From the NCBI RefSeq assembly GCF_958295425.1, contig NC_081151.1, positions 11,454,606 to 11,518,605 of the forward strand: 64,000 bases of DNA, written 5' to 3'. Origin of the DNA: Solea solea. Lineage: Eukaryota; Chordata; Actinopteri; Pleuronectiformes; Soleidae. The notes under the pieces are model-generated. The model was not told the DNA's origin. It did no database searches and saw only the letters and a program-made list of their open reading frames with translations. Below are positions 47,881-58,445 of the stretch, in pieces (within the stretch, counting starts at the first letter, position 1; each line of letters opens with the position of its first letter). Both the position numbers and the translations under genes were made by a program.

Positions 47881-48783
47881 GTTAGCAGGCTAATGAAGGC
47901 AACGTCTGACACATATAAAAAGAAGTTTCCTCTCTATAGTAATAAGTTATTTATAACATTCATATTGTTCCTCAGGAGCTTTTGGTATAAACGCTTGGAT
48001 TTGACACAGCTGAGTCTCTCAAACCCTTTCTGAGAAGCTCACAGGATTTCCATCACATTGGCCATTGTAGGGCATGTGAGCCATATTAATCATATTTGAA
48101 TGCAAATGTGTTTTGTTTTTTAGAGGGCTCTTGTTGGGTAGTTTGGTCTGTTTTAGCCTAGTAATGGGATTTGTATGTAGCATGTAACACTTATGTTGGC
48201 AAAAAAGAAAGAAAAGAAAACAGGATGCAAATCGCCACAGCTCCAAAAGCAGCTCTGCAAAATAATGCATGCCCAGAAAAATCAAATGTGACAAGGAGCC
48301 AATTTGTAGGCTTTTGTTTTATTGTTTTCAAGCCATACTTTGTCTGCACATATCGGCAGGCATAATGCGCCATAACAGTTCTCTGTTATTTAACCATGAC
48401 ACACATATTTGTAGTCCTACCCCCTTGAAGGAGCAGGTATGAGGCTCATCTCTGATTGGTTGATAATAAACTCCTGCTTAAACATCAGTGGTTCAAAGAC
48501 TATTAACAATACAATTTTAACACCTTTCCAAACTTTACATTCCTCGATATTACTGCAAATAATTATGACATATCAGCAAAGACAAGATATTAAAGATGTA
48601 CAATATGTCAACAAAGGGTGCTATGCTACATGTAATGTGTTTGAAATGTGTAGTAACAGCAAAAGGCAGGGGTTTTAAAGCAACAATAGCCTACACAACA
48701 CGGTGAAGATTACGGTTCAATTATTCACCTTTCAACATCATATACATTCAAATAAGACAATATCCTGTAACACTATATGACAT
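47881..48783. other. Non-genic stretch
   Basis: No gene recognised. Short overlapping frames only. Confidence 0.6.
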
Positions 48784-49115
48784 TACATTCAAAAGGAAAC
48801 ACACTGGAAGTCTGTGGGAAAAAAAATAATTTGCCGTGGTTTATGGGATGCATAGTTCTTTCACTCTTAGAATAATTATGTACTTATTCTTTTACCTTCA
48901 CCCTTTTTACAGCTTCCAATTCTTTTTTTTGCTCTAAATGTAAATGTTTTATGGGTGCAATTAATCTTGTAGTTGGTCGGCCTGGTTCCAGGCTTAAGAC
49001 CCTTTTTATAAGGATTTTTTTTTTTTTTTTTAAACATCGACGGAGAAAATAAATAGGGAATTCACTTCCGGAACCAGAACTGCTTTAAAAGTGGGCAGTC
49101 ACTGCCAAGCTTTAT
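48784..49115 (+). repeat. Unclassified repeat, copy A (related to 57004-57215)
   Basis: 'aaggaaacacactggaagtc', 'gtggtttatgggatgcatag', 'ggcctggttccaggc' and 'gtgggcagtcactgcc' occur in the same order as in the segment at 57004-57215. The pair are diverged and differ in spacing, and an uninterrupted T-tract (49017-49032) lies inside this copy. I cannot name the family. Confidence 0.5.
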
Positions 49116-50590
49116 AAATGCTAATGCCTCTTGTGTCTGTCTTATGGATGTGTAAATAGGCCACTGTTTGCCAAGAGCCCGAGAGCCACAGAGAGGCCCA
49201 GACATCGAGAAAGGCAGATTTCCCTATAGGTTAATGAGTTTTTGCTAAACTGTGTGCAATTTCCAGAAATCATTGAGCCCTATTAGTCTTTTGCAAGAAT
49301 TGTTAACAGTTAATAGGTTTGTCTCCCTTACTGTGTAAAGTGTATGTTGGGGTTTGATGCTTGAACTGATTCATTGATTCAGTCAGTTCAAGGAGCAAAT
49401 GATGATAAAACGGTGTTTCGATACAAATTATGCTCTGCCAGATAAGAGGGGAAATTCATTCACTTCCTAAACCAAGGAAAAACCAAAGTTAGAGTTTATT
49501 ATTATAGAGTTTATTTATTATAGTCAGAGTTTATTTGGACAACATAATTTCTCAAGTAGCCATATTAACTAGAAATATGGTGTAAAATCTTTATATACTA
49601 TATTATTGCATATATACACTATTTTAGGAGGCACATCTGGCATGTTTTTATCATTCCATCCGTCTTAATGACCAACATAATTGCCCAACTTGTAAATAAG
49701 ATATCATATCTCAGTGTGTAAGATTTGGGTGAAGTTATTTCATTTGGCAGAAGTAGAATATATAACAATAATAATAATAATAATGATAATAATACTGATG
49801 TTTTCATGTATATAATCACCTGATTGTATGAATTATTGTTTTTTCAGAACCAAAGAAAAATCCTGTGCTATTCACATCAGGAGCAGGTCTTCTCTATGGA
49901 GGCCACCATTGTTGGATCACCATGTTTTTAACTAAACATGGTTTGAATTTTGATGCTAACTGAACGCTACATATGTTCTCTTACACACTTGGAAGGGAAG
50001 TGTGAGGTGAGAGATATTCAACTGCTACATGTAACTTCACTAACAGAAGAAGAAGACAGTGTCGTGTTTAAGTAAGAAATGATCATATCCCCTTCTCTCT
50101 GTCATTTGTTGATAGATTCTCAGTGACCTCCAATAACAAGTTATGTTTAGCATAGCACCTTTGATAACATGTTGTTTCTTTATTATATGTTTGTTGGTAT
50201 CTAATATTGCTTGCAAAAATACTGTTTGAAGAAATGTAATGTTTAGTCAGGCTTCACATGTTGTTTTGAATTGTCTCTCACACTCCAAAGTGCCCCTTTT
50301 TTCTCCCCTCACCTCTCCTACTATTGTTTGACTTTGTGTGTGCAGCACCAATGGGATTCCTCCTTCCCATACAGTAGTTTAAAATGTTTTAGTGTAAAAG
50401 TCATTCAAAGTGCAAACTGGGGATCATAACTTGTGTTGTGCTGCTGTAGGTAATGAATTAAAGATGAATGTGCATGTTGAGGACCTCCGGAGCTACAGAA
50501 TACAACACAAGCAGTTGTGATAATCTATTACTATGACAAGTGCGCTTTGAAATACATTTTAATTAAAGACTGTACTACTTTCTTTGTTTC
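49116..50590. other. Non-genic stretch
   Basis: No gene recognised. 49120-49340 is non-repetitive with balanced composition and could be conserved noncoding DNA. A diverged (TAA)n lies at about 49762-49792, and repeated 'gagtttatt' words at 49492-49535. Confidence 0.5.
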
Positions 50591-51160
50591 AAGTGATTAA
50601 ATTTTGATGAAGACCAAAAAAAAAAAAAAAAAATAGCACTCCTTGCCAAAGATAGATACACTTTGGCCTGGACTATCAGCCTGAAAACCTTGTGTCAGCG
50701 ATTTAGCCACATCACACCGTCTATACCACATCTCTGGGATCAGAAAATGGCTGCAGCTCAAGCACTTGTTCAGAATGTCACCCGGGGACAGAAACTGTGG
50801 GTGGAGAGAGATTCGGTCACAGCTTGGCAGGTGCTTTGATGTAAGCCAGGGCATCCGTCGATTACTGCGGCCCCACACTTTACAGTCTGGGCAGTCGTGT
50901 CCTTTTGTGCACAAACAGGCTTCTGTGACAGAGTGAGGCCGGAAATTTGGCCACAGATATATGTGATGGGATGTTCGTGGAGAGGAGAGTCCAGATGGTG
51001 AATTAACACCAAGGGCCCTGTAGCTATCAGTGTCACTATACAGTATGTGCCATCACTGTGATGATGCTCATTGGGAATAATGAGAAACTTATATATGAAC
51101 AAAGGAAAATACATGATTATTATTGTTATTATCAAATGCTTGTACATTTTTTTGGACATT
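50591..51160. other. GC-balanced segment with overlapping minus frames, unrecognised
   Basis: An A-tract at about 50616-50632 is followed by about 430 bases of moderately GC-rich sequence. Two minus frames cross it (50597-50914 and 50770-51159; one includes KGHDCPDCKVWGRSNRRMPW). The peptide is not recognised and neither frame has start context or splice sites that settle the matter. It may be a conserved noncoding element or an old repeat. Confidence 0.3.
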
Positions 51161-51956
51161 TAAATCTCCAGCATAAGTTTAGTTCGGGATACTAATTTGT
51201 TTGCATGCTTCGATCATAGCGTCTCCTCTCCCGTTTGTGCACCATCAACTTCTAGCTGTCATTTCCAATGCCATGAACATCAGCTGGTCTTATCTGTCCC
51301 AATAGCACTGCAGCATATCTGCATCTCTAGCCAATCATTTCCATTGCAACCTTTCACTTTTCACCCCCACTTCATAAACACAAAAATGGAACTATACACA
51401 CAATACTGCTTATGTGTCAACAACATGACTCCAGACTGCTAAACTCAAAGCACAACTCTAGTCGTCGCACTCAAATAGGATTCTAAATCACAGTTTTGCA
51501 ATTCTCTGAACACAAATTGCACCATACACATCTAAATGCAACACTCTGGCTACCAATTACCGATTCTTACTTGTGTTGCACCTGTGCAAACTCAACTGGA
51601 AGAACACCTAGGAGGAGGATTTAAGTGACTTACATTTCTTTTTTCTGCAGTTATCTTTTGGTATGCGTGCACTGCCATTTGCGCTTGTGACTCTCAAATA
51701 AAATAGGCATCATTTGTGTTGCAGATACATTTGACAAAATGCCAAATGTCAAAAAACCTAGAATTCACAAAAACAAGAATAAGGAAACATATTTCCACAG
51801 ACATGCTCATTTGAATATGTAACATGGCTACATGACACATGAGCACTTTATATATTTGTATTGGATTGACACGTGAGCACTTTTCATGGTTGTGTATTAA
51901 ATACCATAAGTGTTTATTTGATGCTCTCTACGGCATAAGTAAACATAAAGCATGTG
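51161..51956. other. Non-genic stretch, possible old repeat
   Basis: No gene recognised. An imperfectly repeated 'acatgagcacttt' / 'acgtgagcacttt' pair lies near 51836 and 51871. The remainder may be a decayed DNA transposon but cannot be classified. Confidence 0.45.
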
Positions 51957-52189
51957 GGCCATGGTAGCTCAGTGGTCGAGCGGTTCCCGACTCGGCTCGG
52001 CTCGTCTACATGCCGAGGGCAAGACACTTGTGTGAATGGGTGTAAAAGATACTACACATATCTTTTACGCATAGATACGCTGTATGAGAGTGTGAGTGAA
52101 TGGGTATGAATGGCTAAATGGCAAAACTAGTGTAAAGCAGCTTTAAGTGGTCATCAAGCCTATATAAATACAGACCATCGTAGCTGTGC
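51957..52189 (+). repeat. tRNA-derived SINE
   Basis: The head 'gggccatggtagctcagtgg' plus 'tcgagcggtt' has a clear A-box-like start. The B-box area is disturbed by a GCTCG(G) repetition ('cggctcggctcg'). The body contains 'gggcaagacacttgtgtgaa', and the tail is 'gcctatataaatacagacca'. Same family as 43588-43814. Confidence 0.85.
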
Positions 52190-52719
52190 GTATCATTTTT
52201 TTAATGTATTTTTTTCATTTTTCAGGAAAACGAGACAAGGCAACGGATATATTAAGACCAAGCAATAAACAAAAAAAATTAACATTTAAAATAAATAAAC
52301 ACATGAATAAATGAATAAATAAAAATGACATAACATATTAAGCAACATAATATGCACTCAAAGTCTGTTTGTTGTACTGTACATTAAATGTCAAGGTCAA
52401 ACATAATGTATCAATCAGCAGCAGAGAGAGTCACTCAGGTTCTCTAGCTGCACTCAAGCGAGGGAGAGTCAGGAGAGTTTTTTGAGTGTTGTGTTTCACT
52501 TTGTGATTATTTGAATTTGTGATTAGAATTTTTAAGAAATTGCCACCGTTTTTAGAAATGTCCTCTCAGCCTGCTTTCATGAGCACCTGTCACCTCCCCA
52601 TCACAACGAGCATTATGTTATCTGAGCCATCTTTCTTCATCAGTCATTCACCAACCATCATTGCCACCAGTGTCTGGACTTTGGAGGACTTTCCATTTCA
52701 CTGCTCTGAGTGAAATGGA
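52190..52719. other. Non-genic stretch
   Basis: AT-rich and A-tract sequence to about 52350, then 52430-52719, which reads like part of an old dispersed repeat ('gtcctctcagcctgctttca') but is not classified. Confidence 0.45.
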
Positions 52720-53330
52720 ACTGTGGTCTCCCTCTTTCCCACCTGCCTGGCAGCTCCAAACACCTTCTTGGCTGTATCCCTCACCCCTTTAGCTGCACTT
52801 TTCATTCTTCATTTTTTCAGCTTCCACCATTTCATTCTTGCTCCACCTTCACTCACTTTCTCTTCATGGTTTCCAAAGTCATCCTACCATCTGCTATGCT
52901 GCCTATCCATGTTATCCCCTGGCATCACATTGCAGTTTCATATCTCCTTCAGATTGCATCTTCTGCATAGTATAGTCTTTCTGTGAGCATCTTCCTCCAC
53001 TCTTATAGGTCACCCTAGGCTCCTCCCTCTTCGTGAAATACGTATTTACCACAGCCATTTCTATCCTTTTTGCAAAATCCACAACCATCTGTCCTTCCAC
53101 ATTCTTCTCCTTAGCCAACACCTCCTCATCACCTCTGGTCTTTGAGGTCTTTCCCAATCAGCCCCCCCCGCCCCTCTCTCCTCTGGATACACTCTACCTC
53201 TTCATTCAACTTAGTCCAATACTCCTCTTTCTCTTCTAACTGACAACCAACGTGTGGGGCATAAGCAGTGACAATATTCAACATCAAACCTTCAATTTCT
53301 AGCTTCAAACTCATGACTCTGTCCGACACG
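52720..53330 (-). pseudogene. LINE endonuclease (APE domain) remnant, RTE-like
   Basis: Two overlapping minus frames in different phases together retain an apurinic/apyrimidinic-type endonuclease domain. 53329-53129 includes SDRVMSLKLEIEGLMLNIVT and AYAPHVGCQLEEKEEYW. 53157-52912 includes EGQMVVDFAKRIEMAVVNTY and KREEPRVTYKSGGR. The downstream linker 'aatggtggaag' (KWWK-like) lies near 52830. Frameshifts and stops separate them, so this is a dead copy. The strings are typical of fish RTE-type non-LTR retrotransposons. The reverse transcriptase is not in the window. Confidence 0.8.
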
Positions 53331-53464
53331 CTCCTCTATCTTTGTCTTTGGCCAGCAGAATTCCAATCCGTACCCTATTGGTCAAGCACAGATGACAGTC
53401 TGGCCCAGGCCTCGACCAATCTGGCATGGCAGTATGGATTACAGCGATCCGCATAATTGATTTG

Positions 53465-53575
53465 GTAAAGGTTTTACGACGGATGCCCACCGACACAAAC
53501 CTCCCCATTTATCCATTTAACCAGCACTAGGAATACACTGGATGTGGCCCCCAGGTGGCTGGGATAGTTGGTTAG
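53465..53575. repeat. Common fish repeat segment
   Basis: 'ggttttacgacggatgccca', 'aaacctccccatttatccat' and 'aggaatacactggatgtggc' match a dispersed teleost segment usually read 'ttacgccggatgcccttcc'. It sits directly beside the LINE endonuclease remnant and may be part of the same element. Confidence 0.55.
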
Positions 53576-54745
53576 TTCCTACTTGAAATAGATGCTTTTT
53601 TGGCATCTCCTCACAGGAACTACTCCCTCATGCCAACAGATCCTATAAGGGAAACCAGGGTGCAGACAGGCTTCATATTTACCACCAGCAGTAAAACCAC
53701 CGCCTCTGCAAATTGTCCTCAGTCCAAATGGTGTTAGTCATCCGGAAAAACAACAGCAACACAAACCATGTTATTACATTTTCGTCTGGAGTCAACGCAT
53801 GGTGCTTGCTGACAGTGACAGTACCACTTTTGCCCGCAGCTAGCAGCAAACTCAGCTGAACATAAATAACGCTTTCGCAATCGGTGACTTACTGCTGTGT
53901 GCTGCTCAGCTTCTCCCACCAAGATCAAGGCAATTACACTGCAGTCGCAGGGAGAGTGTGTGTGTGAACACGTGTGTGTGTGTGTGGTTTTGTGTTTTAC
54001 TCCTTGGGGAATCCTTAAATCGATGCGGTTAATCCTGTCAGAGGCATTTAGGATAAGCACGTTACATTTCATTTCAATATGTGAAAAGAGATGCCACAGC
54101 GCCTTCTGCATCTTCATATCTGCTTCCGCTTGTGTTCAGTTCAATTCAATTCCATTCAACTTTATTAATCCCCATGGAGAAAATTGATTTAATGGCAACA
54201 GAGAGTAGATCAGACAACAGGATGAAGAAACAGAAATAGTGGTGGGGGAGCTGAGTTTGTGTGGAGACCAGAGTGATGTCTTCACTGAGTGGCCTCCATT
54301 TTCAAAAAGCACTGAAAGAATTTTGTGTCTCGGTCACGTCGGGGTACGCTAGCATACAAAATACATGTGTGGTGAATTCAAGATGTTTGGAGAAAAATAA
54401 ACTGATAGCAACAAAAAAAAACGATTCAATTTTGTTAGATTTCTGCTCTGCAGCAAGTCATCACAGAGAATCTTTGACATTTCCTGTGAAAGACAGTCAT
54501 TTTGTTTCTCCTGCCCTGCAATCATAGCTTCCTTTTTTGGAAAAAATTACTTTTTTTTTTTCCAAAAAAAATGTTTTTCCTGTCTCTGCACTCCTTTCTG
54601 AGCCACAGGTACGGTCAAAGAGTGTCGAAATAAAAATGAGAAGACAGAGTCCTGTGACAATGCTTATTGAGTAGGTGTGTACCTCTTATAATCAGTGTGA
54701 TATTTCTAATATGAGGGATTGGTCCTGCCATTGAGCTGTCGTCAG
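53576..54745. other. Non-genic stretch with a LINE-tail fragment
   Basis: No gene recognised. 54137-54183 ('caactttattaatccccatg') is a reverse-oriented LINE 3'-end fragment. A (GT)n-like tract lies at about 53956-53986. The overlapping frames at 53734-54187 on opposite strands are chance. Confidence 0.55.
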
Positions 54746-54751
54746 ACTGCT

Positions 54752-54778
54752 GATGATTACACTTCCTGTGTAATCATC
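54752..54778. other. Perfect 11-bp inverted repeat with 5-base spacer
   Basis: 'gatgattacac' - ttcct - 'gtgtaatcatc'. Each arm contains the homeodomain-type word GATTA/TAATC, so it could be a paired binding site or a hairpin. Confidence 0.9.
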
Positions 54779-54820
54779 TTCTTTGAGTGTATCGGGGCAC
54801 CCATTGTTTTAATAACCTAT

Positions 54821-54914
54821 GATCTAATTAACTCCATTAGGATTGATATAATGAGAAATAATTACCTAATTAATTAATTAGATCTAATTAACTCCATTAG
54901 GATTGATATAATGA
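54821..54914. repeat. Perfect 34-bp direct repeat at 60-bp period, TAATTA-rich
   Basis: 'gatctaattaactccattag' plus 'gattgatataatga' occurs identically at 54821-54854 and 54881-54914. The spacer adds 'acctaattaattaattag'. The region holds many TAAT/ATTA cores. The perfect identity indicates a recent duplication. Confidence 0.95.
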
Positions 54915-55021
54915 TGCACATACGTACACAAACATGATACTGCTAAAGGGTCGATTTACCTTCCGGGGTTACAAGGAGACTGTCTCCTCAAAAAGAAATT
55001 GGAAAAGGTCAAAATATGCTG

Positions 55022-55104
55022 TTGATATGATATATATGATATATATGATATGATATGATATGATATATATATACATATATACATACATATGTATATATAC
55101 ACAC
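55022..55104. repeat. (ATATG)n/(TA)n low-complexity tract
   Basis: Tandem 'gatat' and 'tatata' units running into 'acatatatacatacatatgt'. Confidence 0.9.
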
Positions 55105-56833
55105 ATCAGTGTTTTCGGCAGCATGAACAGACTTGTATTCACATTGTCAAAATAACTATTTGTATAGGAGCAGTTAAAGGAATATATTCTTCCTTTTTGT
55201 AATATTTTGAATGCAGATAGTTTTTTAAGGTCAATTCTATTTGAGAGATAAGAATTAAATTAAATCGGGATAATTCTGCCAATATTTGATAAATAATTGA
55301 ATACATAATGTAGTTTAAGTCCTTCTTTTACAGGAGCAAGTATGGAATCATTCAAAACATAATGGCACCCTTGCGCTGTCTCGTATAAAGGTCAAAGATA
55401 TATCTGAATATCTCTACAACTTTACCTTTAGGTTACTTCCAGAATAAAACTAGACATGTTTGCCTTCATTAAATCGAGCTGTCAAGAAGAATTTAGTTAT
55501 TTCTAAAAAAAAACAGAACTAAAAACATTGCCAAGGGAAAACTGCCTTTGTAATCCAGAATTAATTTGCAAAGCAATACACTTTTGTAAGACAGAGACAT
55601 TAGCTATAATTTTGCTGGCTAATCTCTCTGTTTTAATGATGAATCACACTCTTTAATTGGATAATGTTGGTACTTACAATGTGAAAATGTATTTCAAGTT
55701 CAAGCTTTTTGTTATGTTCGACCTAAAACTCCACTTCCCTGCTTCACCCTCAACAGAGATGTGTTGTTTTTTCACCACAGCAGGTAGCTGTTTTCAGTAT
55801 AAACAGTCTTAAACCCCACTCTGCACTGACAGACACGGTTAAGCGCAAGGTGAATTTTCACTTTTGATCCTCATATTTTTGTTCAAGTGAGCAACTAGCA
55901 TCCGTTATTTTTATTCACAGTAACATGTCTTTACGACATTGAATTAGTTCGCAAAAATTGTTCACTATAATAGCATACAGTATATTATCTGCCTGGCTTT
56001 AAAAGGAATGGAAGCTCTGATTGTGTCACATTGTGGGTATATGCGTCAAAACATATACCCATGATTAATTTAAAAATATTGAATACTGTGATAATCAATA
56101 TATTGCAAGATAGATGCATCATATAGCGATACATCATGATATCTGTCTAACTGAAGAAGTTGCAGGATTTCTCTCTTTAGTCACAACAAAGTGCATAAAG
56201 TCTATGTAGTGGATGAGGAATCGCTGAGCTTTCTCCACCATTATTTGAGCAGCGCCACCCTGAGGAGACATGAACCGCCCCTATTTCATTAGTGTTGGCC
56301 TCTTTGGACTATGAGTTATCTCATATGAGATCCAATTATGACCACACATTAGAACAAAGATTCTTATCATTTATTACTCACCATACACACACTAAGTCAT
56401 CACGATCTATTGCACATCATAGCTGTTTCATTAACTCTGAACAGAGCCTAGCAGTGTGGTAAAAAATTTCTCATCCATTTTCTGCATAGGGATTTTGATG
56501 ATCAGCCATAATACTGTGACCAGCCAAGGTCAACTCACCATTAGCTCGGAGAAAAAATGTTATACGCTCCTATAGAAGCCACAAGTCCATATAATGTGCT
56601 TGAAGAAAATGGATTTTATTTGCGATGAAAAAATACTGCAGCACCCACAACCCTCGACTGTAACGGCAGCATTTCTGCGTGGTGGAGCTCGATGATACCA
56701 TGGGAAGTTTTACAATGGCAAAACTGCTCATGTGAGCCACTGTCTGAGGGTTCAGCATTACATTATCTCTACCACAGAGGAAGCATGACTTTCTTACACA
56801 CATACAAGACACACATTTAATGCAATATTTTTG
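55105..56833. other. Non-genic stretch
   Basis: No gene recognised. A hairpin 'gggtatatg' - 8 bases - 'catataccc' lies at 56035-56060. The minus frame 56570-56845 has no family features. Confidence 0.55.
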
Positions 56834-56990
56834 AACAAACACCAATTAGTGATAGTGCATTGGAACCTCTGCATTCATTTTATTTACACACCAGGAACAG
56901 CGGCCAGCACTATTCTGCGCTCTGCGAGCAATGGAGGTTGGCTGCCTTGATAAGGGGCACCCCAGCCTTTGACCGATACTTACAATACGA
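56834..56990. repeat. SINE-like fragment (related to 47590-47689)
   Basis: 'caccaattagtgatagtgca', 'ggccagcactattctgcgct' and 'aaggggcaccccagcctttg' match a dispersed fish SINE-like segment. It is directly followed by repeat copy B at 57004. Confidence 0.5.
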
Positions 56991-57003
56991 TATTAACAAT
57001 AAG

Positions 57004-57215
57004 GTTACATTTTAAAAGAAACACACTGGAAGTGATCAAAAAAGGATAATTCACAATGGTTTATGGGATGTAGTTCACTCTTCTGAATCAAAGGTTTTAT
57101 GGCCTTTTTTGATGGTGTTATGGTCAAACTCATGGCTTGTTTGAACTGGTTCCAGTCTGACTAACTGCAAGCTATTTAACAAATGGGTGGTCACTGCTAT
57201 AGTCTTCTCTAGTAG
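57004..57215 (+). repeat. Unclassified repeat, copy B (related to 48784-49115)
   Basis: 'aagaaacacactggaagtga', 'atggtttatgggatgtagtt', 'tgaactggttccagtc' and 'gggtggtcactgcta' occur in the same order as in copy A. The absence of a T-tract makes this copy shorter. Confidence 0.5.
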
Positions 57216-57945
57216 TCTAGAGACTATTGATGTTTCATTTCATTCATTCTTTAAGGTGAATGTGAATACCACAGTACACAGTTGATAAAAAAAAAAGAGT
57301 AAATTGTTGTAGTACATTTGCAGATTAAGTTAAGTCTATCAACTCCACATGACTCCCACATGTTTCTCAACATCGCTGTGTTTAGATATTATGATGACCA
57401 GCAAGGTTACCACACTGCACAAAGGAAGTGATTTTTTTTATGTAAAGACAGATGGAGGCAAAAAGAAAAACACTGGGTTTAATGGGATAAATGTTTTTTT
57501 TTGTTTTTTTTTGCCACCGACTGCCGCTGCACTGCAAACACAGCCATTCGAGAAATAATCAAAATATTTTTAAATCAATTTCTTTCTTTCTTTTTAAAGA
57601 AAAATAATCTGCCAATGGGGTAAGCTAATTTTGTTTTGCTATAAAACTTTCAAAGTTCAAACATCACAATTTCTTTGCTTGTGATAAGTTACTTAAAAAT
57701 AGTCTATTTTCTTGATTAAGCTGACTTAAGCTGAATTTAAACCGTTATTATTTAGCGTGTTGCTGGTAATTTAAGCTTAAAATAAGCTGTAGTATCTTAT
57801 GAAGACAAAGATAAAATTTGATTTGTTTGCATAACTTGCTTACCAATATTGGCAAGGCATGGCTGCGTCTTGGGGTGTTTTGAAATGGGTTTCGGTGGCG
57901 GAGGTCTGTTCCGTGGCAAACTGGACCTCTCCAAGTACCTTCATG
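57216..57945. other. Non-genic stretch
   Basis: Nothing recognised apart from T-rich tracts near 57490-57510 and a (TTTC)n run near 57580. Confidence 0.6.
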
Positions 57946-58445
57946 AAGTTTTATTGTTTGGATGTGACTGCACATGACATCACTCAATCGGTGCTCTCAG
58001 CAGGGAGGTGATGTGACTGACATCTCGGTCACTGCTGAGTCTTCTAGTCTAGCTGCACGGGCATCTCTGTTAGATCCCCATACTGATGTGTCGCACCAAG
58101 TGTGCTGACCAAAAGGGAACTGGAGGTTATGAATATGTTCCCTGAGGGAGGAAAATGAGGTACAACACAATGTAGCCCCTGAAGTGCAGTTTAAATTGAG
58201 GAGATGAGACTGTGCAGGATAATTTATAGTCCCAAGGGAAGGAGGGTCTTCCCCTGCCTGCAGCAGTCTCACTGGCCTTGACAGGCGTGTTGAAAAAGTT
58301 TCTTCAGGTTGGTCTCGTGAGGACGCAATCCCCAGACTGATGTGTTGTACCTCATTTCCTTCCCTCAGGGAAACAGTTCTGTTCTGTTGTTTGAACCCCA
58401 TCAGAGGTCTCAGACCACATTCACACTGATCCAAACGAACTGTAC
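57946..58445. mobile_element. Foldback-like dispersed repeat
   Basis: Arms of about 34 bp, 'tgttccctgagggaggaaaa' plus 'tgaggtacaacaca' (58136-58169), face their near-complement 'tgtgttgtacctcatttcct' plus 'tccctcagggaaaca' (58341-58375). A direct repeat 'atcccca(t/g)actgatgtgt' occurs at about 58075 and 58328. Words such as 'gacatcactcaatcggtgct', 'ctcagcaggga' and 'ccctcagggaa' are known from a fish repeat family. The 145-codon minus frame 57997-58434 runs through it and is not considered a gene. Confidence 0.6.

Noticed and set aside
50770..51159. 129-codon minus-strand ORF
   Set aside because: No recognised domain; begins in AT-rich DNA and overlaps another frame. Kept only as an unexplained segment.
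51957..52030. tRNA gene
   Set aside because: Same SINE family; the B box is destroyed by a short tandem GCTCG repetition.
52723..52986. Plus-strand ORFs rich in Phe/Leu/Ser
   Set aside because: They are the opposite strand of the LINE endonuclease remnant.
56035..56060. 9-bp hairpin as a terminator or RNA element
   Set aside because: A/T-rich short stem in eukaryotic noncoding DNA; no further evidence of function.
57997..58434. 145-codon minus-strand ORF
   Set aside because: It lies entirely in a foldback-type dispersed repeat with inverted and direct duplications, and no protein family is recognisable.
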